NCBI RefSeq assembly: GCF_016863295.1
Contig: NZ_BOOP01000019.1
Location: 213,533 to 277,532 of the forward strand
From: Planotetraspora phitsanulokensis
GTDB lineage: Bacteria; Actinomycetota; Actinomycetes; Streptosporangiales; Streptosporangiaceae
Direction: 5' to 3'
DNA: 64,000 nt
The translations under genes and the position numbers were made by a program. The notes below the pieces were generated by a model. The model was given only the letters and a program-made list of their open reading frames with translations. It was not told the DNA's origin and made no database searches. Of the stretch, positions 26,884 through 34,864 are shown piece by piece (the first letter of the stretch is position 1; the number at the start of each line of letters is the position of its first letter).

Positions 26884-27273
26884 ATGACGCCCGCCCCTGC
26901 CCGTCTCCGTTCCCTGCTCTCCGGCCTCGTGCTCGGCGCCGCCCTCCTGGGAGGCGTGTCCGCCTGCTCGGGATCGAGCGCCGACACCGCCCCCGCCTCC
27001 GCCACCGTGGGGGTCAAGGAGATCAACGTGACGATCGCCGCGAAGAGCGTGACACCGCCCCCGGGCCGGATCGACGTGACCAAGGGCCAGACCGTGCGGA
27101 TAACCGTGACCAGTGACGTGGCCGACGAGGCGCACGTGCACGGCTACGACAAGGGCGCGAGCCTGCAGCCCGGCACCCCGGCCACGATCGAGTTCGTCGC
27201 CGACCAGGACGGTCTGTTCGAGGTCGAGACGCACGAGTCGGGCCTGCAGTTGTTCCAGCTCGCGGTTCGCTAG
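26884..27273 (+). CDS. Cupredoxin-like lipoprotein
   Basis: The 129-residue protein starts with a lipoprotein signal ending in the lipobox GGVSAC, then a single cupredoxin-like domain (GQTVRITVTSDVADEAHVHG; GLFEVETHESGLQLFQLAV). His residues in DEAHVHGYD and VETHESG are candidate metal ligands; no canonical Cys ligand is present, so blue-copper electron transfer is doubtful and copper binding is inferred from fold and context. The ATG at 26884 has AGGAGAG upstream. It lies between copC-like and membrane-protein genes. Confidence 0.8.
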   Translation: MTPAPARLRSLLSGLVLGAALLGGVSACSGSSADTAPASATVGVKEINVTIAAKSVTPPPGRIDVTKGQTVRITVTSDVADEAHVHGYDKGASLQPGTPATIEFVADQDGLFEVETHESGLQLFQLAVR

Positions 27274-27281
27274 GACGCGCG

Positions 27282-28598
27282 GTGCTGCTGGCTCACGGCG
27301 TCGGCGGGCGTCAGGACCTGCCGATCCCGTTCTCCGCCGCACTCGCGGGTGCGATCATCGCGCTGCTGGTGTCGTTCGCGGCGCTCGGCGTCCTGTGGAC
27401 CGAACCCCGCCTGGGCGGGACGCTCGCGCGCGTTCGGCCGTTGTCCGGCCTGTTCCAGCGGGCGGTCTCCTCGAACGGCTGGGCCTGGACCTGGCGGATC
27501 GTGGGGCTCGTCGTCGCCGCGTACTTCTGCGTGGGGCTCGTCTTCGGTCCCGACGACGTGGACAACCCGACAGCCGGCGCCTTCTACGTGCTGTTCTGGG
27601 TCGGCCTCGTGCCGCTGTCGCTGCTGCTCGGGCCGGTGTGGCGGGCCCTCAACCCGCTGCGGACGCTGCACCTGCTGGCGTCCAGAGCGCTGCGGCGTGA
27701 CCCCGACGCCGGGCTGCGGCCGCTGCCCGACGGGGTCGGCTACTGGCCGGCCGCCGCGGGGCTGTTCGCGTTCGTCTGGCTGGAACTGGTCGCCCCCGAC
27801 CGGGCCACCCTGCCCGTCATCGGGATCTGGCTGGGCGCGTACGCCGTGATCATGCTGACGGGGGCGGTGGTCTTCGGGGCGCGGTGGTTCGACAAGGCGG
27901 ACGCGTTCGAGGCCTACAGCGACCTCATCGGCAGGCTCGCCCCCGTGGTGAGGCGGGACGACGGCCAGGTGGCATGGCGGAACTCCCTCGACGGGATGTC
28001 CGGGCTGCGGCCTGCTCCCGGTCTGCCGGTGCTCGTGGTGATGCTTCTCGGCTCGACGATGTACGACAGCCTCTCCGGGGCCCCGGTCTGGGTGCGGTTC
28101 GTGCAGGACAGCCCGCTGCCCGCTCCCGTCGTCGGCACGGCGGGCCTCGTCCTCGTCATCGGCCTCGTGCTCGGGGCGTTCCTCGGCACGACCGCCCTGG
28201 CCGGGCGACGTGGCGCGACCGAGCCTCGCGTCATGGCGGGCGAGCTCGCCCACTCGATCGTGCCGATCGCCGTCGGCTATCTGATCGCGCACTACTACAC
28301 GCTCTTCCTGCTCGAAGGGCAGCGGACGATCGCGCTGCTCTCCGATCCTCTGGTCACCGGCGCCGACTGGCTGGGCACGGCCGGCTGGACCGTCGGCGGC
28401 CTGGGCAACACCCCCGCCGGCATCGCCATGCTCCAGGTGACGGTCATCATCATCGGCCACGTGCTCGGGACGGTGCTGGCCCACGACCGCGCGCTGGCGC
28501 TGCTCCCGCGGCGCACCGCGGTCACGGGCCAGATCCCCCTGTTGGCGCTGATGGTGCTCTACACCGTGATGGGGTTGCTGCTCCTGTTCGCCGCATGA
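27282..28598 (+). CDS. Polytopic membrane protein of the CopC-cupredoxin operon
   Basis: The 438-residue protein has about ten hydrophobic segments and no motif I can assign with confidence. Notable features are a cytosol-like loop after segment 3 with VWRALNPLRTLHLLASRALR and paired His in the segment VGYLIAHYYTLFLLEGQ. It starts with GTG eight bases after the cupredoxin stop, which argues for co-transcription and a joint role in copper or redox handling at the membrane. No CopD homology is obvious by eye. Confidence 0.65.
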   Translation: MLLAHGVGGRQDLPIPFSAALAGAIIALLVSFAALGVLWTEPRLGGTLARVRPLSGLFQRAVSSNGWAWTWRIVGLVVAAYFCVGLVFGPDDVDNPTAGAFYVLFWVGLVPLSLLLGPVWRALNPLRTLHLLASRALRRDPDAGLRPLPDGVGYWPAAAGLFAFVWLELVAPDRATLPVIGIWLGAYAVIMLTGAVVFGARWFDKADAFEAYSDLIGRLAPVVRRDDGQVAWRNSLDGMSGLRPAPGLPVLVVMLLGSTMYDSLSGAPVWVRFVQDSPLPAPVVGTAGLVLVIGLVLGAFLGTTALAGRRGATEPRVMAGELAHSIVPIAVGYLIAHYYTLFLLEGQRTIALLSDPLVTGADWLGTAGWTVGGLGNTPAGIAMLQVTVIIIGHVLGTVLAHDRALALLPRRTAVTGQIPLLALMVLYTVMGLLLLFAA

Positions 28599-28644
28599 AG
28601 CCGTCCGGACATTCCACATAGGCGTCGAAGGAATGGCCGGAATT

Positions 28645-28681
28645 GCGATCGCCCCATTCCCCTAATCGGGCGATCGCTTTT
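28645..28681 (+). terminator. Intrinsic terminator after the copper-type operon
   Basis: The perfect ten-base arms GCGATCGCCC and GGGCGATCGC, with a 13-base loop, are followed by TTTT. Confidence 0.88.
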
Positions 28682-28802
28682 CATGTCATCTCACCTCAGT
28701 TTTCCCAGCACTTTCATTGCGGTGAGGAATATTCGTCAGAAACCGCTATATGACGAAAGCCGCCAATAAGGGAGCATTGCGATCGGGAGACGGGGAGGTG
28801 CC

Positions 28803-29669
28803 TTGACGAGTTTCGTGAAGGCTCATGACGGACGGACGCTGGCAGTCGACGAGAGGGGTGAGCCCGACGGGAGCCCGGTCTTCCTGTTACACGGCACACC
28901 GGGGAGCAGGCTGGGGCCGTTTCCGCGCGCGTCGGTCCTCTATCGGCTCGGCATCAGGCTGATCAGCTACGACCGGCCCGGATACGGCCTGTCCGACCGG
29001 AGGAGGGGCCGTACCGTGGCGGACGCCGCGGCGGACGTGGAGGCCATCGCCGACGCCCTGCACATCGACTCCTTCGCGGTGATCGGCCGCTCCGGAGGGG
29101 CCCCGCACGCGCTGGCCTGCGCCGGACTGCTGCCCGAGAGGACGACGCGGGTGGCCGCCCTCGTTCCGCTGGCGCCCCGGGAGGCCGAAGGGCTGGACTG
29201 GTTCAACGGCATGACGCCGTCCAACGTGATCACGTACAAGGCCGCGGAGACCGGTCACGCCGCCATGATGGAACTGCTCTCTCCCGACGCGGAGCAGATC
29301 CGAGCGGATCCGACCCGGCTCGTGCCCGCCCTCGACGACGACCTTCCCGAGCCGGACAGGTACGTCATGGCGGACTTCGGAATCCGCATGATGCTCGCTC
29401 TCAATTTCGCGGAGGCCGTACGGACCTCGGCGGCGGGGTGGGTCGACGACGCGCTCGCGTTCAGCTCTCCATGGGGATTCCAACCGGCGGACATCTCCGT
29501 ACCGACGCTGTTGTGGCACGGGGACGAGGACGTGTTCTCACCCGTCGACCACTCCCGCTGGCTCGGCCGGCAGATTCCCGGGGCCCACGTGGTCATTCAG
29601 GAGGGCGCCGCGCATTTCGGCGCCCTCCGCGTCATGCCCGACGTGCTGTCCTGGCTGTCGGCCGCCTGA
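28803..29669 (+). CDS. Alpha/beta-fold hydrolase
   Basis: The 288-residue protein has FLLHGTPGSRLGPF, SYDRPGYGLSDRR, the nucleophile elbow VIGRSGGAPHALA, LLWHGDEDVFSP with the likely acid, and AAHFGAL with the catalytic His. The fold is clear but the substrate is not. The start is TTG at 28803 with GGGGAGG five bases upstream. It ends two bases from the convergent end of fxsT. Confidence 0.87.
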   Translation: MTSFVKAHDGRTLAVDERGEPDGSPVFLLHGTPGSRLGPFPRASVLYRLGIRLISYDRPGYGLSDRRRGRTVADAAADVEAIADALHIDSFAVIGRSGGAPHALACAGLLPERTTRVAALVPLAPREAEGLDWFNGMTPSNVITYKAAETGHAAMMELLSPDAEQIRADPTRLVPALDDDLPEPDRYVMADFGIRMMLALNFAEAVRTSAAGWVDDALAFSSPWGFQPADISVPTLLWHGDEDVFSPVDHSRWLGRQIPGAHVVIQEGAAHFGALRVMPDVLSWLSAA

Positions 29670-29671
29670 CC

Positions 29672-32600
29672 TCAGAACGGCTGCGGCTCGATGTCCCTGT
29701 TGGTCCGCCGCCACTCCCTGAGATAGGTCAGGGTCGGGTGGCCGTCGCCCAGGATCCGGCCGTTGACGGGGAGCAGGCGAGCGCGGATGCGCTCCGCCTG
29801 GGTGGTCCGTCCGCTGGACCACAACGTCACCGCGAGGTTGGCCTCGCAGGCGAGTGTGTCCGGGTGCGTGTCGCCGAGCTTTTCGCGGAGACCCTCGAGG
29901 GTCTGTCGTTCCAGCGCCTCGGCCTCCGGGAGGCGTTGCTCGTCGGCCAGACAGTTGGCGAGATTGATCGCCGCCGACAGGGTGAAGGGATGATCCTCCC
30001 CCAGGTGGGAGCGCAGCCCTTCGTACGATGTCCTCGCGATGCTCTCCGCCCTGTCGGTCTCGCCGGTTCCGCGCAGGTAGATCGCCAGGTTGTTCAGAGC
30101 GATATACGTCCCCGGATGGCTTTCGCCCAAAGTGTCCCGATAGATGCGGGCGATCTCGTCCGCCAGATCTCGCGCGCCCGCCTTGTCGCCCAAAGCGGAC
30201 ATGCAGGAGGCGAGCTCGAGCCGCGCCGCGAGTGCGTCAGGGGTGCCCGCGTACCGCTGCGTGTACCTCTCGTCCGTGTCCTTCGCCAGGTTCCACGCCT
30301 CCTGCTGCTCCCCCGCCCTGCGGAGCGAGACGGCGAGGCTCTTGGCCGCCCGCAACGTGTCCACGAAGGACTCGCCGAGTGACTCCCGATAGAGCTGCAG
30401 GGTTGTCCGCAGGAGGTCCACCGAATCGCGGTAGAGGCCGATCTCACGCAGGTCGCGAGCCAGCTGGGCGGCGGAGAACAGGGTGTAGGGATGGTTGTTG
30501 CCGAGCACCCTCATGCGGCGCTGGCGGGTGTCGTGGTCGAGGTCGCGCGCGCTCGCGGCGTCGCCGACCAGCCGGTGGCACGTCGCGAGGTTGTTGGCCG
30601 AGGAGAGGGTACGCGGGTGGTCCTGGCCGAACAGCGTCTTCCACTGCTGATAGGTCACCCGGTCCAACTCCAGCGCGCCCTGGTAGTCGCCGAGACCGCG
30701 CAGGTCGGCGCCGAGCCCGCCGGCGGTCATCAGCGTGTGCGGGTGGCGCTCCCCGACGACCTCGAGTTGCTGCTCCCGGACCCATTCGTCGAGGTCGCGC
30801 GCCTCCTCGTACTTGCCCTGCGAGCGCTTGACGTTCGCCACGTTGAACAGCAGGTGGAGCCGCTGCCTGTCGTGGATGCCGAACACGTCCTCCCAGAAGT
30901 TCGCGAGACGGTCGCCCAGCGCGAGGGCGCTGTCGAAGTCGCCGCGCTTCCAGAGGTACCGCACACGGTCGGTGAGCAACTGCCGGGTCTCCTCCTCCGT
31001 GCACTCGGTCGCACGGGAGGGCTGCAGGTGCTGCCAGATCAGGTCGTAGCGGATCCAGTTCTCCGGGTCGTCGACGTCGCCCTGACGCGGCCTCGCGCCC
31101 ACGAGGATGCGATGGACCTCATGACAGGCCTGGACCTGCTCCTCCTCCGTCATCTGGCTGCGGATGACCGCCTGCACCAGCCGGTGCACCTGAATCGTGT
31201 TGTTGGCCTGGTCGGCCTTGGCCAGGGCGAACCTGCCGATCTCCTGGATCACCCGGCCGAGGACCAGCTTCTCGCGCAGGGTGTCGTCGTACGGGAGCAG
31301 CGACTCCGTCATCTCATCGCTGTACAGGAGCTGCATCGAGATCGGCTCCGGCGCGAAGAAGGCGCACAGCTGGAGCAGACGCACCGAGGCGGGCGAGCTC
31401 TCCTGGAGCTGCCCGAGCGACAGGTTCCAGGTGACGGCGACCGGGTGGGGATAGTCGGCCGGCTGGCTCAGGGACAACACCCGGGCCGCCTCCGTCTCGA
31501 GCTGCTCCAGGAAGGTCGCGGCGGGGATGCCGGTCTCCGCCAACCACGCGGCGGCCTGCTCGACGGCGAGCGGCAGGTTCCCCAGGGCCTCGGCGACCCG
31601 GATCGCCTCGGACGGAGCCAGCCCCGGCACCCGGCGGCTGAGGTGCTCCAGGCTCTCCTCCTGGCTGAAGACGTCCACCTCGAGAGGTGCCGCAACGGCC
31701 GACCACGCCTGGTTGCGCGAGGTGATCAGGATGTGGCCCGAGGAGCCGCCGGGGAAGAACCCCCTCAGGTCATCGGGATCACCGGCGTTGTCGAATATCA
31801 GCAGCCACCGGCCGTACGGCTCGCCCAGGCGCAGGGACTCGCGGACGGCGGCGACGACTTCCGCGATGTTGTCGGCGACCGGGATGTGCAGCTGACGGGC
31901 CAGCTCCTCGAACGCCGCGTTGATGCGTTCGCGATCCTCTGACGAGATCCACCAGACCAGGTCGTAGTCGGCGCGGAAGCGGTGGGCGTACTCCAGCGCC
32001 ACCTGCGTCTTGCCCACCCCGCCCAGGCCGTAGAGCGCCTGTGGGAGGACCACCGCCGAACTGCCGCCTACCAACTGGTCGCGCAGCTCGTCGAGGACGG
32101 CCCCTCGTCCGGTGAAGACGGCGTTGCGGTCGGAGACGTTCCAGACCACGGGCACGCTTCCGGGGTAGCGGGCTCCGAGCCCCGCCGTGTCCAGCGCCTG
32201 CCCCTCATCCGTCCGGCCGAACGCCTTGAGCACCCGCTCAGCGGCCGAGCGCTCGGAGATCCTGGTGAGATCGGAGAGCGCGCGGTCACCGAAGGGCGAG
32301 GGGAAGTGCGATTCGGACACGCGGATCGGGATCAGCTCGCCTCGGACGGCGCCCTCGGCGTTGGTGAGCCACTGCCAGACCTCCTGGCTGCGCGAGGAGC
32401 GGACGTAGGCGTCGGAGAGCACCACGACCGTGCGGGGCGCGTCGCCCGCGAAGTCCATGGCGTCGTCGGAGTCGACCTCGCGCAGGGTCACCCGGTAGCC
32501 GTAACGGTCCAGCAGGGCGGCGATCCAGTCCGTCCACATCCGGTCCTTCGACGTGTAACTGAGGTAGACGTCGGTCGTGTGTGTGGGGTGACGGCGGGTG

Positions 32601-33562
32601 AAGGTGTCCAGGTAGCGGATCCGGGTGGGCTCCTCGAGGGGAGGGAAGGAGGTGACCTCCCCCTCGGTGATCATGCCGGTCAGCCGTTCGAAGGCCGCGA
32701 GTATCGAGCTGGGCCGGTTCGGTTCGTCGCCGAAGGTGGCCAGGATCTCCTCGAAGGCGTAGAAGGGCATGTACGGGATCTCCACCGCACCCCAGTACTG
32801 GTCGAGCTGCTCCTGGATCATCCCGCGCGGGAACTTGTCGAATTTACGCTTGGCCAGACTGCGTCCCGCGTCGCATTTCTCCTTCTCCCCCGTCTCGATG
32901 CGCATGGGGACGGGCAGGATGCGGATGTTGCGGTCGCCGTAACGGTCGTCGATGTGGCGCGCCACCGAGGAGGTCCCCTCGATGCCCTGGTCGGACAGGG
33001 TGAAGCAGGCCACGAGGACGTCGGGCATCTGGACGGTGCAGATCTCCGCGATGTCGCTCAATCCGGTGCGGCTGTCGATCAGCACGTAGTCGTAGCAGGC
33101 CTTCATGTCCTCGCGCAGCGCGTCGAAGAACTGCCCGCCGCCCTGGCGCTCGTAGAAGGTGTCCCAGTCGAACCCCGAGACCAGGGAGGAGTAGTCGCGG
33201 TTCTGCCGGCCGGCCGAGATGAAGTCGAGCGTTCCCTCACCGGGGAACTCGAAGTCGAGCGACACGGCATGCGGTTCGACCCGCGCGTACTCCCGGTGCC
33301 ACTCGCGCGATCGGACCTCCCGTTTCATCGCCGCCCACTGGTAGGTCGTGATGAGGTCGATGACTCCCGAGGTGGTCGCCACCAGCCCGCTGTCCAGGAA
33401 CGGCCGGTAGAACTTGTGCAGGCCGGGTGACTCCAGGTCCCAGTCGACGACCAGGACCCGCTTGCCGCTGCTGGCGAGGATCCACGCCGTGTTCGCCAGC
33501 GCCATCGTGCGTCCGGTGCCGCCTTTGTACGAGTAGAAGGTGACGATCCGGCCCTCGCTCAT
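29672..33562 (-). CDS. fxsT: FxSxx-COOH system TPR/NB-ARC protein (FxsT) with ParA-like and TIR domains
   Basis: The 1296-residue protein has four parts. Residues 1-290 are a ParA/MinD-like ATPase with deviant Walker A YSYKGGTGRTMALANTAW and DWDLESPGLH. Near 329 a TIR-type domain begins (DVYLSYTSKDRMWTDWIAAL). Near 507 the NB-ARC P-loop LYGLGGVGKTQVALEYAHRF is followed by WLLIFDNAGDPDDL. From about 850 to 1260 there are many TPR units with the pattern ARDLDxxxRxxxxxxLGxxHPxTL. This is the layout of FxsT, the regulatory/ATPase partner of FxsA-FxsB. It resembles STAND-type signalling or immune proteins; its true role is unknown. The start is two bases after the fxsC stop. Confidence 0.92.
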   Translation of the reverse strand: MSEGRIVTFYSYKGGTGRTMALANTAWILASSGKRVLVVDWDLESPGLHKFYRPFLDSGLVATTSGVIDLITTYQWAAMKREVRSREWHREYARVEPHAVSLDFEFPGEGTLDFISAGRQNRDYSSLVSGFDWDTFYERQGGGQFFDALREDMKACYDYVLIDSRTGLSDIAEICTVQMPDVLVACFTLSDQGIEGTSSVARHIDDRYGDRNIRILPVPMRIETGEKEKCDAGRSLAKRKFDKFPRGMIQEQLDQYWGAVEIPYMPFYAFEEILATFGDEPNRPSSILAAFERLTGMITEGEVTSFPPLEEPTRIRYLDTFTRRHPTHTTDVYLSYTSKDRMWTDWIAALLDRYGYRVTLREVDSDDAMDFAGDAPRTVVVLSDAYVRSSRSQEVWQWLTNAEGAVRGELIPIRVSESHFPSPFGDRALSDLTRISERSAAERVLKAFGRTDEGQALDTAGLGARYPGSVPVVWNVSDRNAVFTGRGAVLDELRDQLVGGSSAVVLPQALYGLGGVGKTQVALEYAHRFRADYDLVWWISSEDRERINAAFEELARQLHIPVADNIAEVVAAVRESLRLGEPYGRWLLIFDNAGDPDDLRGFFPGGSSGHILITSRNQAWSAVAAPLEVDVFSQEESLEHLSRRVPGLAPSEAIRVAEALGNLPLAVEQAAAWLAETGIPAATFLEQLETEAARVLSLSQPADYPHPVAVTWNLSLGQLQESSPASVRLLQLCAFFAPEPISMQLLYSDEMTESLLPYDDTLREKLVLGRVIQEIGRFALAKADQANNTIQVHRLVQAVIRSQMTEEEQVQACHEVHRILVGARPRQGDVDDPENWIRYDLIWQHLQPSRATECTEEETRQLLTDRVRYLWKRGDFDSALALGDRLANFWEDVFGIHDRQRLHLLFNVANVKRSQGKYEEARDLDEWVREQQLEVVGERHPHTLMTAGGLGADLRGLGDYQGALELDRVTYQQWKTLFGQDHPRTLSSANNLATCHRLVGDAASARDLDHDTRQRRMRVLGNNHPYTLFSAAQLARDLREIGLYRDSVDLLRTTLQLYRESLGESFVDTLRAAKSLAVSLRRAGEQQEAWNLAKDTDERYTQRYAGTPDALAARLELASCMSALGDKAGARDLADEIARIYRDTLGESHPGTYIALNNLAIYLRGTGETDRAESIARTSYEGLRSHLGEDHPFTLSAAINLANCLADEQRLPEAEALERQTLEGLREKLGDTHPDTLACEANLAVTLWSSGRTTQAERIRARLLPVNGRILGDGHPTLTYLREWRRTNRDIEPQPF

Positions 33563-33564
33563 CG

Positions 33565-34779
33565 CTACTCCTCTGGCCCGATCAGCCGGGGTCTGTCGAC
33601 TCTCGCGCCCTCAGGGGGGTAGGCGGGCGCGTGCTTGAAGTACTGCTGGGTCGCCTTGTGCAGGGCCTCGGGCAACAGGCTCCTGAACGACTCGAGGCTC
33701 CGCACGTCCGTCTCGGCCGCCGGCTCCGCCAGTTTGTGCCCGAGAGCGTCCCTGAGATGTCCCTTCAGCCGCGGCTCGTGCTCGACGGTCTCCTGGTCGT
33801 CGCGGTTCCACGGCACCATGACGGAGATCCACTGCCGTCCTGGCCGGTTCACCGACCGCAGCGACTCCTGGCACTCCTCCTGTGTGGTGGCCCAGGGATC
33901 CACGAGCATCACCCCCGGAGACTGAGGGGTCTCCGCCGCGAGTCCGCCGCCGTGATCCTCGAGGGTGCCGACGTCGGGCAGGAAGCCGCGGGACCGTGCC
34001 ACATCCACCGCGCAGTCGGCGAGCGGGCGCATCCCGTTGCGGCTTCGGAACGGGTCCCATTCGTACGGCGTGCGCCCGTAGTGGTAGGCGTCCCGCCCCT
34101 CGGGCAGGTGACGCAGGTCGGGGGCGACGACGGTGACGGTCACCGGGCGTTCCGGCATGTGGTCGGTGAACGCGCTCGGCACGGCCGTGTAGTCGCGGAC
34201 CTTGCCGTACGGCATGGGCGACGACTCGGCCACCTCGATGATCCGCTGGGCCAGGCCCATGGTCGCCGACTGGTACTGGTTCCGGTACTTGCTGAGCTTC
34301 ATGATCCCGTAGAAGCCCTCGTCCGCGTAGCGGGAGCCGAGGTCGGAGTGGTTGAACTGGATCGCCTGGGCTGCTCTCGGCAGGGTCATCGTCCGCATGG
34401 GGGCCCAGATGGCCGGCACGATCGCCACCGGCCCGGTGTGGCCCGGGACGCGTTCGAGAAAGGCCGCCCATTCCTTGCCGCAATGCACGCTCTCGAAGTA
34501 GCGCGGCGAGTACAGGGGGACGAAAACCCGGCAGCTCGAGAGGCGTTCGGAAAGCATCTGGGGCCAGTTGTCGCCGACGCGTAATTCCCGGTCCATATAG
34601 CCGGCCGATCCGGCGGGCACCCGGGTCAGATGCATGATGTGCTCACAGAGCACCTTGAACAGCTTCTCCACCCATTGGTTGGGATCGCCCGCGTCCGTGA
34701 GGTCGTAGGGCGGCACGTGCGCGTAACTCAGGAAGAAGTACGGCCCCGTGGGCTGTGCCGAGGGCTGGGGACTCGCCAT
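33565..34779 (-). CDS. fxsC: TIR-like protein FxsC
   Basis: The 404-residue protein begins with the TIR-like strand YFFLSYAHVPPYD (residues 14-26), followed by CRVFVPLYSPRYFESVHCGKEW, as in the FxsC family. The C-terminal half has no recognised domain beyond a second conserved block (VLVDPWATTQEE, PWNRDD). FxsC is one of the constant members of the FxSxx-COOH cassette; its function has not been established. The ATG at 34779 has GGAAGGAGG upstream. It is 85 bases downstream of fxsB, across a hairpin, and two bases from fxsT. Confidence 0.92.
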   Translation of the reverse strand: MASPQPSAQPTGPYFFLSYAHVPPYDLTDAGDPNQWVEKLFKVLCEHIMHLTRVPAGSAGYMDRELRVGDNWPQMLSERLSSCRVFVPLYSPRYFESVHCGKEWAAFLERVPGHTGPVAIVPAIWAPMRTMTLPRAAQAIQFNHSDLGSRYADEGFYGIMKLSKYRNQYQSATMGLAQRIIEVAESSPMPYGKVRDYTAVPSAFTDHMPERPVTVTVVAPDLRHLPEGRDAYHYGRTPYEWDPFRSRNGMRPLADCAVDVARSRGFLPDVGTLEDHGGGLAAETPQSPGVMLVDPWATTQEECQESLRSVNRPGRQWISVMVPWNRDDQETVEHEPRLKGHLRDALGHKLAEPAAETDVRSLESFRSLLPEALHKATQQYFKHAPAYPPEGARVDRPRLIGPEE

Positions 34780-34809
34780 CCGCCTCCTTCCGGGCTTTCA
34801 CTATAGAAA

Positions 34810-34835
34810 CACGGCCTTTGCGAGAAAAGGCCGTG
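34810..34835 (-). terminator. Hairpin between fxsB and fxsC (possible attenuator)
   Basis: CACGGCCTTT and AAAGGCCGTG pair perfectly over ten bases with a six-base loop. On the transcribed (leftward) strand it is followed by TTTCTATAG, a weak terminator tail. It sits in the only real gap of the cassette and could set a lower level of fxsC-fxsT relative to fxsA-fxsB. Confidence 0.6.
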
Positions 34836-34864
34836 ATCGAGAAACCCCGGAAAAAGTGTGGGTC

